Positions 29,960 through 38,886 of a stretch of 64,000 nucleotides of DNA are shown one piece after another. A program made the position numbers and the translations under genes. Below the pieces are notes generated by a model. It saw nothing but the letters and a program-made list of their open reading frames with translations. It searched no databases and was not told the origin of the DNA. Every line of letters begins with the position of its first letter. Position 1 is the first letter of the stretch. Where the stretch lies: contig NZ_JACCJZ010000004.1 of assembly GCF_013425765.1 (NCBI RefSeq), positions 1-64,000 on the forward strand. The letters are read 5' to 3'. Origin of the DNA: Luteimonas deserti (lineage in GTDB: Bacteria > Pseudomonadota > Gammaproteobacteria > Xanthomonadales > Xanthomonadaceae).

Positions 29960-30540
29960 ATGACGAGCCGTCAAGCGAGCCGAGCATCGCAGGGCGGCGG
30001 GGCCGTAGAGCAGCCCATGCCCGAGCGCAGCGAGTTTGGGCTGCGTCACCGTGAAAGTGACAATGTGCCCCGTCGACCGAGAAGCGCAGGGGCCCGCCGC
30101 GGCTTCATGCGGCGGATCGCGTCCGGCGACGGCGGTTTGACTCGCGCCTCCGGCACTCGCCCTGCGGGCCGGCTTCGCCGTTCGCCAGCGCATCGGCGCT
30201 GTCGTGCTTACTTTTGACAAGACAAAAGTAAGCCGCGCGAACAGCGCGGAAGCTCTGTTCTTCGCGGTTAGGCGTGATCACGCAAGACAAGCAAACGAAG
30301 CAAGTGCACGGCTTTCGCCCGCTACGCGTGCGAGCCCCTTTTTGAAGGACCAAAAAGGAACCAAAAAGTCCCTTCGCCGGACGCGATCCGATGCGATGAA
30401 GCCGCATCGGTCCCCTGTGCTCCTCGCCTGACGCGGCACATTGTCACCTTCACGGTGACGCAGCCCAAACTCGCTTCGCTCAGACATGGGCTGCTCTTCG
30501 GCCACGCCAGGCTCCGGTGCTCGGCTCGCTCTACGGCTCG
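29960..30540 (+). repeat. Large imperfect inverted repeat (Xanthomonadaceae-type dispersed intergenic element)
   Basis: The left arm (about 29960-30130) and right arm (about 30372-30540) are reverse complements over some 170 bp with scattered mismatches. The best-kept core is 30008-30069 against 30436-30497; it includes GAGTTTGGGCTGCGTCACC, then GTGACAATGTGCC, and its complement. The ends GATCGCGTCCGGCGA also match. The 240-bp centre holds two perfect hairpins, CTTACTTTTG-ACAAGA-CAAAAGTAAG (30207-30232) and CCGCGC-GAACA-GCGCGG (30233-30249). Short open frames here are not genes. I recall similar sequence between genes in many genomes of this family; copy number here cannot be judged. Confidence 0.8.
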
Positions 30541-30554
30541 AACGTCAAACGCTG

Positions 30555-30620
30555 AAAGCCAAAGCCAAAGCCAAAGCCGAAGCCGAAGCCGAAGCCGAAG
30601 CCGAAGCCGAAGCCGAAGCC
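30555..30620 (+). repeat. Hexanucleotide tandem array, (AAAGCC)4 followed by (GAAGCC)7
   Basis: Eleven six-base units in two subtypes differing at the first base. It lies just outside the right arm of the large inverted repeat. Read on the minus strand it is GGCTTC/GGCTTT, comparable with the CGTTGC array outside the left arm. Likely variable in copy number. Confidence 0.92.
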
Positions 30621-30792
30621 GGGCTGCGGGCGACGGCAAGAAAGGACGACGGGAACAATGTCAGCGGACAGCGCTCTTAACCGGTGCCGGCCTGGACGTG
30701 CGATCCAATGCAGCGCGACGACGAGACGCTCAGCGCCAAGGCGAGCGCACGCCGAACGCCGATGCCGGCCCTGGTCGCCTGCGACGCGACCA

Positions 30793-31491
30793 TCACCCCC
30801 CGTACAACGTCTCCGCCCGCTGGAACAGGATCCAGCTCGTCGCGATGAACTTGTCGCCGTGCAACGGCATGTTGCCGCGATGCGTATGCGTGAACGCCGT
30901 CGGCGCGATCAGCAGGTCGCCGGTACGCGGTGCGATCCTGCGATGCTGGAACAGGAATTCGGTCTCGCCGGCGTCGAAGCCGTCGTTGAGGTAGATCGTC
31001 CACAGCAGGTGGCGGTGCAGGGTTTCGGCGCTGCCGTCGCGCGGAAACAGTTCGCAGTGCCAGTACGGGTAGCCGCCCTCGCCGCCCGTGTACCACTGCA
31101 GGTTGATCGCGCCCGGGCGCAGGCAGGTCTGCAGCAGGCTGCCGAGGTGCGCGTCGTCCATGCCGGCGAAATCCTCGGCCACCAGCCGGCGCAGCTGCCC
31201 GTCGGCGCCGGGCTGCTGCAGCATCAAGGGCGCGATGAGCACCTGCGGGTACTTGCGCAGATAGGCCATCAGGCCGCCGTAGACGGCGACGTTGAGTTGC
31301 TGCACGACGTCGGCCCAGTCGGCGCGGTCGTTGATCGACAGGTCGCGGCTGCGCTTGAGTTCGGGATAGATGCCGCCGCCCACCTGGCCCGGCTGCAGGT
31401 CCCCGCTTCCGCGCAGGCGCGCGACGATCGCCGCGCAGGCCTCGGGCGACAGCGCGCCGGGCGTGACCTCGATGAAGTCGGCGGCGCTCAT
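30793..31491 (-). CDS. 2OG-Fe(II) oxygenase family protein
   Basis: A 232-residue protein of the prolyl-4-hydroxylase-like superfamily, which uses Fe(II) and 2-oxoglutarate to hydroxylate a substrate. The likely iron site is His145-x-Glu147 ([15 protein letters not shown]) with the distal His at 202 or 204 in [17 protein letters not shown], where Lys214 may bind 2-oxoglutarate. Glu replaces the more common Asp of the HxD motif. The core strands [20 protein letters not shown] and RTGDLLIAP fit the double-stranded helix fold. The start overlaps the fbp stop by 4 bp, so the two are coupled. The substrate is unknown. Confidence 0.82.
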   Translation of the reverse strand: MSAADFIEVTPGALSPEACAAIVARLRGSGDLQPGQVGGGIYPELKRSRDLSINDRADWADVVQQLNVAVYGGLMAYLRKYPQVLIAPLMLQQPGADGQLRRLVAEDFAGMDDAHLGSLLQTCLRPGAINLQWYTGGEGGYPYWHCELFPRDGSAETLHRHLLWTIYLNDGFDAGETEFLFQHRRIAPRTGDLLIAPTAFTHTHRGNMPLHGDKFIATSWILFQRAETLYGG

Positions 31492-32513
31492 GCGGCCGCG
31501 CCGTCGTGCTGCAGGTGGTAGCGCGTCGCCGCGTCCACTTCGTCCTTCGAACCGAGGAACACCGGCACGCGCTGGTGCAGCGAGGTCGGCTGCAGGTCGA
31601 GGATGCGTTCACGTCCGGTGGTCGCCGCGCCGCCGGCCTGCTCGACCAGCATCGCCATCGGATTGGCTTCGTACATCAGCCGCAGCTTGCCCGGCTTGCC
31701 GGGGTCCTTGGCGTCCCACGGGTAGATGAAGATGCCGCCGCGGGTGAGGATGCGATGCACGTCGCCGACCATCGCGGCCACCCAGCGCATGTTGAAATCC
31801 TTGCCGCGCGGGCCGGACGTGCCGGCCAGCAGGTCGTCCACATAGGCCTGCATCGGCGGCTCCCAGTGGCGCTGGTTCGACATGTTCACCGCGAACTCGC
31901 GGGTCTCCTGCGGAATCCGCAGGTCCGCTTTCGTCAGCACGAACGAGCCCTGCTCGCGGTCCAGCGTGAACGCGTGCGTGCCGTGGCCGATGGTCAGCAC
32001 CAGCATCGTGCTCGGCCCGTAGAGGCAGTAGCCCGCCGCGACCTGGGTGCGACCCGGCTGCAGGAAGTCGGCATCGCCGGCCGCGGTGACGCCGTCGGGG
32101 CAGCGCAGTACCGAGAAGATCGTGCCCACGCTGGCGTTGATGTCGATGTTCGAGCTGCCGTCGAGCGGATCGAACACCAGCAGGTAGTTGCCGCGCGGAA
32201 AGCCGTCGGGAATCGGCTGCGAATGCTCCATTTCCTCCGACGCACACGCCGCCAGATGGCCGCCCCAGGCATTGGCCTCGAGCAGGATGTCGTTGCTGAT
32301 CACGTCGAGCTTCTTCTGCGCCTCGCCCTGCACGTTGATGCTGTCGCCCTGGCCGGCTTCGCCGAGCACGCCGCCCAGCGCGCCCTTGCCCACGGCGACC
32401 GAGATCCGCTTGCAGGCGCGCGCGACCACTTCCAGCAGCAGCTGCAGGTCGGGCGTGAGCTGGCCCTGGCGCTGGGCTTCGATCAGGTGGCGGGTGAGGG
32501 AAATGCTGGCCAT
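31488..32513 (-). CDS. fbp: Class I fructose-1,6-bisphosphatase
   Basis: Fbp hydrolyses fructose 1,6-bisphosphate to fructose 6-phosphate in gluconeogenesis. The 341-residue protein contains the metal/active-site motif [16 protein letters not shown] and the N-terminal [12 protein letters not shown]. It also has [26 protein letters not shown] and the C-terminal [20 protein letters not shown] with substrate-binding residues. Length is normal. I chose ATG 32513; the open frame extends to 32699 but the added residues are not Fbp-like. It is divergent from the aminotransferase and its 3' end overlaps the oxygenase gene. Confidence 0.96.
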   Translation of the reverse strand: MASISLTRHLIEAQRQGQLTPDLQLLLEVVARACKRISVAVGKGALGGVLGEAGQGDSINVQGEAQKKLDVISNDILLEANAWGGHLAACASEEMEHSQPIPDGFPRGNYLLVFDPLDGSSNIDINASVGTIFSVLRCPDGVTAAGDADFLQPGRTQVAAGYCLYGPSTMLVLTIGHGTHAFTLDREQGSFVLTKADLRIPQETREFAVNMSNQRHWEPPMQAYVDDLLAGTSGPRGKDFNMRWVAAMVGDVHRILTRGGIFIYPWDAKDPGKPGKLRLMYEANPMAMLVEQAGGAATTGRERILDLQPTSLHQRVPVFLGSKDEVDAATRYHLQHDGAAA

Positions 32514-32652
32514 GGCGACATCCGGTGCGACGGGAGCCGCCATTGTCGCCGCATCGCGCGGGCGGTGTCCGCGGCCCAGGTTGTATTCTGGGCGGGTTTC
32601 GCACGCCGTTCCGGCTGCGGAATCCGCCCCCTCCGTCGTACAGGCCGTTTCC

Positions 32653-33858
32653 GTGTCCACATTCTTCGCAGACGTCGAACTCGTTCCCGGTGATCCCATC
32701 CTCGGTCTGAGCGAGGCCTACAACGCCGACAGCCGCGTCACCAAAGTCAATCTCGGTGTGGGCATCTATTACGACGAGAGCGGCCGCATTCCCGTGCTCG
32801 ACGCCGTGCGCGAGGTCGAACAGCGCTTGGCCGCCGAGGCCAAACCGCGCGGCTACCTGCCGATCGACGGCCTGCCCGACTACACACGGGCGACGCGCGA
32901 ACTGCTGTTCGGCGCCGAGTCGCCGCTGCTGGGCGCGGGTCGCGTGGCGACCACCCAGACCATCGGCGGCAGCGGCGCATTGCGCACCGGCGCCGACCTG
33001 CTGAAGAAGACGCTGCCGCACGCGACGATCGCGATCAGCAACCCGAGCTGGGAGAACCACCGTGCGGTGTTCGGCGCGGTCGGCTTCGACATCCTCGATT
33101 ACACCTACTTCGACAACGCCACGCACGGCGTCGATTTCGACGGCATGCTTGCCGACCTGCGCAGGCTCGACGCCGGCACCGTCGTGCTGCTGCACGCCTG
33201 CTGTCACAACCCCACCGGCGCCGACCTCACCGAGGCCCAGTGGCGTGAAGTCATCACCGTGCTGTCGGAGCGCTCGCTGTTTCCGTTCATCGACATGGCC
33301 TACCAGGGCTTCGACCGCGGGATCGATGAAGACGCGACGGCCGTGCGCCTGCTGGCGGAATCGGACATCGCGGAGTTCGTCGTCGCCAGCTCGTATTCCA
33401 AGTCGTTCTCGCTGTACGGCGAGCGCGTCGGCGCATTGACCGTGGTCTCGGCGACCGCCGAGGCCAGCCGCGCGGTCCAGTCGCAGATCAAGCGCATCGT
33501 GCGTGCGAACTATTCCAGCCCGTCCACGCATGGCGCGGCGCTGGTCGCCGGTGTACTCGGCAGCGCCGAACTGCGCGCGCGCTGGGAGACCGAACTCGGC
33601 CAGATGCGCGAGCGCATCCACGCCCTGCGCGCCGGGCTCGTCGAGAAACTCGCCGAACACGGCGCGCCGGAATTCGCCTTCATCCAGGACCAGGCCGGCA
33701 TGTTCTCGTACTCGGGCCTGAGCCGGGCCCAGGTGGACCGGCTGCGCGACGAGTTCGGCATCTACGCGGTGGGCACCGGGCGCATCTGCGTGGCCGCGCT
33801 GAGCCTGAGGACCCTGGACTACGTGGCGGACGCGGTCGCGACGGTCAGCCGCGGCTGA
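32653..33858 (+). CDS. tyrB: Aromatic amino acid aminotransferase (aspartate aminotransferase superfamily)
   Basis: A pyridoxal-phosphate transaminase of fold type I, subgroup I-alpha, of 401 residues. It contains [19 protein letters not shown], the [18 protein letters not shown] cofactor-phosphate region, [13 protein letters not shown] and [12 protein letters not shown]. The lysine that forms the internal aldimine is in [15 protein letters not shown]. This set fits TyrB/AspC enzymes that transfer amino groups between aromatic or acidic amino acids and 2-oxoglutarate. I favour the aromatic enzyme, partly because phenylalanine hydroxylase is 8 kb away, but sequence alone does not separate it from AspC. 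The start is GTG 32653. Confidence 0.88.
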   Translation: MSTFFADVELVPGDPILGLSEAYNADSRVTKVNLGVGIYYDESGRIPVLDAVREVEQRLAAEAKPRGYLPIDGLPDYTRATRELLFGAESPLLGAGRVATTQTIGGSGALRTGADLLKKTLPHATIAISNPSWENHRAVFGAVGFDILDYTYFDNATHGVDFDGMLADLRRLDAGTVVLLHACCHNPTGADLTEAQWREVITVLSERSLFPFIDMAYQGFDRGIDEDATAVRLLAESDIAEFVVASSYSKSFSLYGERVGALTVVSATAEASRAVQSQIKRIVRANYSSPSTHGAALVAGVLGSAELRARWETELGQMRERIHALRAGLVEKLAEHGAPEFAFIQDQAGMFSYSGLSRAQVDRLRDEFGIYAVGTGRICVAALSLRTLDYVADAVATVSRG

Positions 33859-33871
33859 TCACGCTCGCCGT

Positions 33872-33891
33872 CCTCCCCGCGTGCGGGGAGG
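33872..33891 (+). terminator. Hairpin between convergent genes
   Basis: CCTCCCCGC-GT-GCGGGGAGG, an inverted repeat with 9-bp arms 14 bp after the aminotransferase stop, in the gap to the convergent small membrane protein. It has no T-run on either strand and may act as a shared factor-dependent terminator. Confidence 0.45.
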
Positions 33892-33940
33892 CGGCTGTCA
33901 CGGGTCACAAGCGACGGCCGTAACCGCGCTGCGCCTTCCG

Positions 33941-34192
33941 TCACGTCGGGCGCCGCGCGCGTGCCCGCCGGACCGCGCGCAGCTCGCGCGTCAGCAGTGC
34001 GAGCAGGACGCCCGGTGCGACGAACTGCACCGCGATCTGCACGCTGCGCCGCACGGTGAGGCGGATCGCCTCGCGCACGTCGTCGCGTGCGATCCACGGG
34101 TCGAAGTCGCGCCAGCCGACCCACACGCACAGCACCAGGACGGCGCACAGCGCGAGGACGCGCCAGCCGTGCGCACGGTCCGACGGATTCAT
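33941..34192 (-). CDS. Small hypothetical membrane protein downstream of carotenoid oxygenase
   Basis: An 83-residue protein with an N-terminal membrane segment (WRVLALCAVLVLCVWVGW), a short charged loop (FDPWIARDDVREAIR), a second hydrophobic segment (AVQFVAPGVLLALLTREL) and an Arg-rich tail. Its start (ATG 34192) overlaps the stop of the carotenoid oxygenase gene, so it is the next cistron of that operon. I do not recognise the family. It could anchor or assist the oxygenase, but this is a guess from position. Confidence 0.65.
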   Translation of the reverse strand: MNPSDRAHGWRVLALCAVLVLCVWVGWRDFDPWIARDDVREAIRLTVRRSVQIAVQFVAPGVLLALLTRELRAVRRARARRPT

Positions 34193-35706
34193 GCCGCGGC
34201 CTGGGCGAAATGCCCGTGGAAGCCCAGCGGAAACGCGTACGGCAGCCACGCGGTCGCGAGCGGACCGTCACCGATGCGCTGCGCATCCAGCACCGCGATG
34301 CCGCTGCGGTCGCGGGTGGGGTCGAGCAGGGTGCCCACCAGCCAGCCGTCGTCGGGCCGCGTGCTGCCCGGGCGCGGCACGAAGACGTGCTCCTCGACGA
34401 GGATGTCGCGCCCGTACCGGTGCACCGTACGGAGGTCCGCCGCCGCGTCGATCATCTGCACCGCATTGAAATAGGGCGCGCTCGCCTCGCCGACGGTAGC
34501 GGGCATGTACAGGCGCGCGCCGCTGTCGCCCGCCGTGCGGGCATCGAAGAGCGGAAACTCCATGCCCGGCACGCCGAGCATGTGCCACCGCGCACGGCCC
34601 GTGCGCAGGTCCAGCCGCAGTTCGGCCAGCTGCGCCGGCGAGGCGGCGCCGGCATGGCCGAACATCGCGGCGCGATGCGGCGAGCGCGCATGCTCCACGT
34701 CGTCGTGGTGCGCGGCCCGCACGATGAGTTCGCTGCCGCGTTCGAAGGCATCGCCGAAGTGGTAGATCGCCGCGAAGTCGACCTCGAACCGGCGCATCAC
34801 CCGGTCGGGCGCGGTCTTGTCGATCACCAGTGCCGTGCACGGGCGCTGCGGGGCGAACGCCATGCTCTCGAAGAACGAGCCGCCGGCCGTGCGGTCGAAC
34901 GGCGTCATCAGGAACACCAGGTACCGGTCGGTCTGCGCGAAGGCATGCAGATAGCCGGGTGCATCGAGGGCGTGCACATGCGCGTCGATCAGGCGCGCGT
35001 CCGCACCGATGTGCCACAGCAGCAGCCCGCCGCCGCCCATCAGCGACAGCGCACCGAAATTCCACCAGCTGCCGTCGCGGTCGCGCAGCGGATGCGCCGA
35101 GAACGGCAGCGCCTGAAGATCGGGCCGCCACGTCGTCGGCTCCAGCGTGGCCAGTTCGTCGGGATCGAGTTCGAATGCCGAGCCGCCCTCGTACAGCGCG
35201 AACAGGCGCCCCCCGATCGTCACCACCGAGGTGTTGGCGGTATTGGCGTCGTCGTTGTTGCGGATGGCCACCGGCTCGGCGATCGTGGTGCCGGCGGCCG
35301 GCGTGTTGAAGCGGCCGGCGCGCTGCTCGCGCTGGAACTTGGGCGTCTGCACCATGCGCCCGCGATGGGTGACCGCGCCGTTGCCGAAGTGCCAGCCGTG
35401 GACCATGCCGTCACCGTCGAACCAGTGTTCGTAGCGGAAGCCGTCGCGCTCGAACCAGGCCGGGCCGTTGCGATACAGCGTGCCGGCGAAGTCGGCCGGC
35501 AGCCGCCCTTCGAGCTGCACGGTGGTGGGGCCGAAGGCCTCGGCGGCGACCTGGCGCCAGCCCGCGAGATAGGGACGCTCGCGCAGGCCGGCGGCGAACT
35601 CGGCCGGGTCTCCGGCCAGGGCCTCGCCGCCGCGCAGCAGCGCGGGGCCCAGCGCGGCGACGGTGGCGCCGGAGAGCAGAGTGCGAAGGAAGCGGCGACG
35701 GTCCAT
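34189..35706 (-). CDS. Carotenoid oxygenase family protein with Tat signal
   Basis: A 505-residue member of the carotenoid-cleavage dioxygenase family, seven-bladed propeller enzymes with a four-His iron centre that split polyene, stilbene or similar double bonds. The four iron ligands can be read in their usual settings: His205 (PFSAHPLRD), His254 (GYLHAFAQT), His316 (IYHFGDAF) and His497 (PLGFHGHF). A blade motif LYRNGPAWF near 78 is also typical. The N-terminus MDRRRFLRTLLSGATVAALG is a twin-arginine signal, so the folded enzyme is exported, which is less usual for the family. AGGAG precedes ATG 35706. It is between a DUF2141 gene and a small membrane protein in one operon. Confidence 0.88.
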   Translation of the reverse strand: MDRRRFLRTLLSGATVAALGPALLRGGEALAGDPAEFAAGLRERPYLAGWRQVAAEAFGPTTVQLEGRLPADFAGTLYRNGPAWFERDGFRYEHWFDGDGMVHGWHFGNGAVTHRGRMVQTPKFQREQRAGRFNTPAAGTTIAEPVAIRNNDDANTANTSVVTIGGRLFALYEGGSAFELDPDELATLEPTTWRPDLQALPFSAHPLRDRDGSWWNFGALSLMGGGGLLLWHIGADARLIDAHVHALDAPGYLHAFAQTDRYLVFLMTPFDRTAGGSFFESMAFAPQRPCTALVIDKTAPDRVMRRFEVDFAAIYHFGDAFERGSELIVRAAHHDDVEHARSPHRAAMFGHAGAASPAQLAELRLDLRTGRARWHMLGVPGMEFPLFDARTAGDSGARLYMPATVGEASAPYFNAVQMIDAAADLRTVHRYGRDILVEEHVFVPRPGSTRPDDGWLVGTLLDPTRDRSGIAVLDAQRIGDGPLATAWLPYAFPLGFHGHFAQAAA

Positions 35707-35731
35707 GGCGGGCTCCTGGGGCGAGGGCGGA

Positions 35732-36163
35732 TCAGCGGATCGCGATGTCGAGCGCCAGCGCGTCGGCGCCGATCTCGAACGCGGCTTCGTCGAAGGTCGG
35801 CTTGCGCATCACCCGCGGATTGTTGCTGAAGCCGTAGCCCTCGACCGGCATGCCGATCACGTTCGTGTCCAGCGTGCCGTTGCCGTTCTCGTCGTGGATC
35901 ACCATCAGCGCGTAGCGGCCCGCCGGCAGGTCGGCGAAGGTGACCGGGGTGACGGCGCCCGCCGGCGCGACCCGCTGCGCGGCGACCGGCCCGCTGCGGC
36001 CCGCGTAGCCGTCGGCGTCGACCAGCGCCACCTGGAACTGGCCGCTCTGGCTGCGCGCCTCGTGGATCGTGACCGTGACGTCGCCCGCATGCGCGGGCGC
36101 GGCGAGAACGGCGGCCGCCAGCAGGGCGACGGGGATGAAGAAGGGTGCGGGGATGCGGCGCAT
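35732..36163 (-). CDS. DUF2141 domain-containing secreted protein
   Basis: A 143-residue protein with a signal peptide (residues 1-26, cleavage after AHA). Its beta-rich DUF2141 domain carries the motifs YALMVIHDENGNGTLDTN and PVEGYGFSNNPRV. The Asp/Asn loop DENGNGTLD looks like a calcium-binding or turn motif. DUF2141 proteins are often found beside carotenoid- or terpenoid-related genes, and here it is the first gene upstream of the carotenoid oxygenase. The function is not established. It is divergent from the two-component system at 36309. Confidence 0.85.
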   Translation of the reverse strand: MRRIPAPFFIPVALLAAAVLAAPAHAGDVTVTIHEARSQSGQFQVALVDADGYAGRSGPVAAQRVAPAGAVTPVTFADLPAGRYALMVIHDENGNGTLDTNVIGMPVEGYGFSNNPRVMRKPTFDEAAFEIGADALALDIAIR

Positions 36164-36308
36164 GGCGATGTTCTCGTTGGGTGTGGTGCCAGTGTCGGCG
36201 GCTGCCCCGCCGGTGCCAGCTGCCGGTGGTCATCGATCCGCCGTGCCGGAAGTCACTTTCGCCGCGCCGCCCATTGCCGCCGCGCGGGGCGGGCGGCAGC
36301 ATGCCTCC

Positions 36309-37412
36309 ATGGACCGCAGCCGCCTGCTCAATCCGCTCAACCTCGCCGCGCTGCTGACCCTCGGCGCGATCTCGCTGTCGATCCGGTACTTCGACGACGG
36401 CAGCCGGCTGCTGGCGTGGTGCCTGCTCGGGCTGTTCGCGGCCGGCTTCCTGTCGCTGTCACTGTGGCCGCCCCGGCTGCGCTTCGCCGAGCACGCGGTG
36501 ATCACGGCGCTGCCGGTGATCGCGCTCGCCCTGATCGCGCTCGACCCGCGCATCGGCACCGCGCCGGTGCTGCTGGTGATCTGGGCCGGCGTGGTCTTCG
36601 CCGACTGGCCCGCGCGCCGGGCGGCGCTCGCGGTGCTCGCGGTCAACGTCGCCTACTACCTCGTGCTCAAGCATGCCGGCGGGCTGCGTGCGCCGTTGAT
36701 GTCGGTCCTGATCTTCATCGGCTTCCAGGCCTTCGCCGCGCTGTGCATGCATTACGCACGCAGCGCCGAGCGTGCGCGCGATGCGCTCGCCCAGGTCAAC
36801 GCCGATCTTCTGGCCACCCGTGCCCTGCTCGCCGACAGCGCCCGCGATGCCGAGCGCCTGCGCGTGGCGCGGGAACTGCACGACGTGGCCGGGCACAAGC
36901 TCACCGCGATGCGGCTCAACCTGCGCGCGCTTGCCGACGATCCGGGCTTCGCCGGCAACGCGCAGCTGCGCATCGCCGAACAGCTCTCGGGTGAACTGCT
37001 GGGCGACATCCGCAACGTCGTCCAGGCCCTGCGCGACAGCGGCGGTCTCGACCTGGCGACCGCGCTGCGCGCGCTGGCGGCGCCGATGCCCCGCCCGCGC
37101 CTGCAGCTCGACATCGCCGACGACGTGCGCGTGACCGACCCGGCAATCGCCGAGGCCGTGCTGCGTCTGGTGCAGGAAGCGCTGACCAATGCTGCCCGGC
37201 ATGCCGACGCGGACACGCTCGATGTCGCGCTTCACCGCGAGGGCGACGTGCTGCACGTGACGATCCAGGACGACGGCCGCCTGCGCGAGGGCTGGCGGGA
37301 AGGCAACGGGATCGCCGGCATGCGCGAGCGCCTCGCCGCGCTGCACGGCCGCGTGCGCCTCGCCCGCACGGAAGCCGGTGCGATGCGCATCGACGCGGAG
37401 CTGCCGGCATGA
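36309..37412 (+). CDS. DesK/NarX-type sensor histidine kinase
   Basis: A 367-residue kinase with six predicted membrane segments in the first 160 residues (for example LLAWCLLGLFAAGFLSLSLW, AALAVLAVNVAYYLVL and LMSVLIFIGFQAFAALCMHY). A dimerisation helix with the HisKA_3-type H-box ARELHDVAGHKLTAMRL follows. The ATPase domain has N-box VQEALTNAARHADA and a compact G region IQDDGRLREGWREGNGIAGM. Overlap with the NarL-type regulator (ATGA) makes it a two-component pair. The membrane sensor without a large periplasmic domain resembles DesK, which senses membrane state. Start ATG 36309 is chosen by homology. Confidence 0.9.
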   Translation: MDRSRLLNPLNLAALLTLGAISLSIRYFDDGSRLLAWCLLGLFAAGFLSLSLWPPRLRFAEHAVITALPVIALALIALDPRIGTAPVLLVIWAGVVFADWPARRAALAVLAVNVAYYLVLKHAGGLRAPLMSVLIFIGFQAFAALCMHYARSAERARDALAQVNADLLATRALLADSARDAERLRVARELHDVAGHKLTAMRLNLRALADDPGFAGNAQLRIAEQLSGELLGDIRNVVQALRDSGGLDLATALRALAAPMPRPRLQLDIADDVRVTDPAIAEAVLRLVQEALTNAARHADADTLDVALHREGDVLHVTIQDDGRLREGWREGNGIAGMRERLAALHGRVRLARTEAGAMRIDAELPA

Positions 37413-38047
37413 GCGGAGCCTTCATCCGGGTGGCCCTGGCCGACGACCAGGCGCTGGTGCGCGCCGGGCTGCGCGCACTGCTCGAGCGCCTGGGCATCGT
37501 CATCGTGTTCGAAGCCGACTCCGGCGCAACGCTGCTCGAAGGCCTCGTCGCGCACCCGGTGGACGTGGTGCTCAGCGATATCCGCATGCCCGGGCTCGAC
37601 GGCATCGAGGCGCTGGCCGCGCTGCGTGCGCGCGGTGATCGCACGCCGGTGCTGCTGCTGACCACGTTCGACGACAGCGACCTGCTGCTGCGCGCGACCG
37701 ATGCCGGCGCGCAGGGGTTCCTGCTCAAGGACGCCGCGCCCGAGGACCTGCGCGACGCGATCGCGCGCGTCGCGGCCGGCGAGACCCTGCTGCTGCCGGT
37801 CAGCACCGAACCGGTGCGTGCGCGCTACCGCTTCCACGACGACAATGCCCCGCGCGAAACCTTCACCGAGCGCGAGGTCGCGATCCTGCGCCTGCTCGCC
37901 GGCGGCTACTCGAACAAGGAGATCGCCCGCAGCCTGTTCCTCGCCGAGGGCACCGTGAAGAACTACGTGTCGGCGATTCTCGAAAAACTGGGCACTCGCG
38001 ACCGCACCCGCGCTGTGCTCAAGGCGATCACCCTGCAGGTGATCTGA
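37409..38047 (+). CDS. NarL/LuxR-family response regulator
   Basis: A 212-residue regulator. The receiver domain has acidic residues at 12-13 (ALADDQALVRAGLRALL), phospho-acceptor Asp57 in VVLSDIRMPGLDGIEAL, Thr in LLLTTFDDSDLL and Lys in GFLLKDAAPEDL. The LuxR-type helix-turn-helix is at the C-terminus (FTEREVAILRLLAGGYSNKE and LAEGTVKNYVSAILEKL). Between the domains lies an unusual RYRFHDDNAPRE linker. It is coupled to the upstream kinase by a four-base overlap. The targets are unknown; the divergent DUF2141-carotenoid oxygenase operon is one candidate. Confidence 0.94.
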   Translation: MSGAFIRVALADDQALVRAGLRALLERLGIVIVFEADSGATLLEGLVAHPVDVVLSDIRMPGLDGIEALAALRARGDRTPVLLLTTFDDSDLLLRATDAGAQGFLLKDAAPEDLRDAIARVAAGETLLLPVSTEPVRARYRFHDDNAPRETFTEREVAILRLLAGGYSNKEIARSLFLAEGTVKNYVSAILEKLGTRDRTRAVLKAITLQVI

Positions 38048-38430
38048 AGGACCGGCCGCCATTCCCGGGATACCCGCCCGGGACCGTATCCACAAGTTCT
38101 TCCGTGAGGACAGGCGAAATCCTCGAGAGCGATCGGCGCGCGCTGGTGAAGCCCGCCGGGATCGCGGCGCCTCGTGCCGGATCGCGCAGACGGATCTGTG
38201 TGTTGCAGCCGCCGCCGGGCAGGCGATCCGGCGTTTCGAGACGGGCTCCGATTGCAAAGCGACAGGCGCGATCAGGCCACGACATCCACGCCTGCCCTTC
38301 GCGGCAATCGCGCAGAACCGCCCACGCCCGCCCCCTGCGACACACCGTCCCGGGCCGTTCACGCTGCGCTTTGCGACAATGCGCAGCGCGATGCGTCGCA
38401 TTGCGGGCTCATACGTTCTCCGGAGATGTC
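38048..38430 (+). other. 383-bp intergenic stretch before azurin, no gene seen
   Basis: No supported coding frame. At about 38065-38085 an inverted repeat TCCCGGG-ATACCCG-CCCGGGA follows the response regulator and may end its transcript. The rest should hold the promoter of the azurin-receptor operon, but I see no convincing -35/-10, Fur or FNR-type site. Confidence 0.5.
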
Positions 38431-38886
38431 ATGCCGAACCGCGCCTGGCGCGGCGCGCTCGCGCTGCTGCTGTTGTTCCCCGCCACCGGCGCACTCGCGC
38501 GAGTCTGTCCGCTCACCGTCGACAGCAACGACTCGATGCGTTTCGCGCAGACGGAGTTGCGGGTCGCCGCCGACTGCACCCAGGTGCGGCTGACCCTGCG
38601 CCACGGCGGCCGCGTACCGGCCACGGCCATGGGTCACAACTGGGTGCTCACGCGCACGGCCGACTATCGCCAGGTCGCGCTCGCCGGCGGGCGCGCACGT
38701 CTGGCCGACAGCTACCTGCCGAAGGACGATGCGCGTGTCATCGCGCATACCAAGGTGATCGGCGGCGGCGAATCGACCACGATCACCTTTCCCGTGCGCG
38801 GCCTGCAGCGCGGCGGTGACTACACCTTCTTCTGCTCGTTCCCGGGGCACTGGAACGTGATGCGCGGCAAGCTGGTGATCGAATGA
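38431..38886 (+). CDS. azu: Azurin (blue copper protein)
   Basis: A 151-residue periplasmic electron carrier: signal peptide about 1-23, then a cupredoxin domain. The copper ligands are present in their azurin setting: His in AMGHNWVL, and Cys, His and Met in FFCSFPGHWNVMRGKL. The typical segments DDARVIAHTKVIGGGE and VCPLTVDSNDSMRFAQ support azurin rather than pseudoazurin. Mature length of about 128 residues is normal. Its stop overlaps the start of the TonB-dependent receptor gene (ATGA), an uncommon partnership. Confidence 0.95.
   Translation: MPNRAWRGALALLLLFPATGALARVCPLTVDSNDSMRFAQTELRVAADCTQVRLTLRHGGRVPATAMGHNWVLTRTADYRQVALAGGRARLADSYLPKDDARVIAHTKVIGGGESTTITFPVRGLQRGGDYTFFCSFPGHWNVMRGKLVIE

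Noticed and set aside
30204-30431. Short frames within the large inverted repeat (for example starting MLTFDKTKVSRANSAEAL)
   Set aside because: They are translations of the repeat itself. Similar peptides turn up wherever the element occurs.
30555-30620. Possible CRISPR array
   Set aside because: The units are six bases in direct tandem with no spacers, so it is a microsatellite-type array.
38091-38099. TATCCACAA as a DnaA box near the azurin gene
   Set aside because: An isolated 8/9 match 32 kb from oriC, expected by chance.
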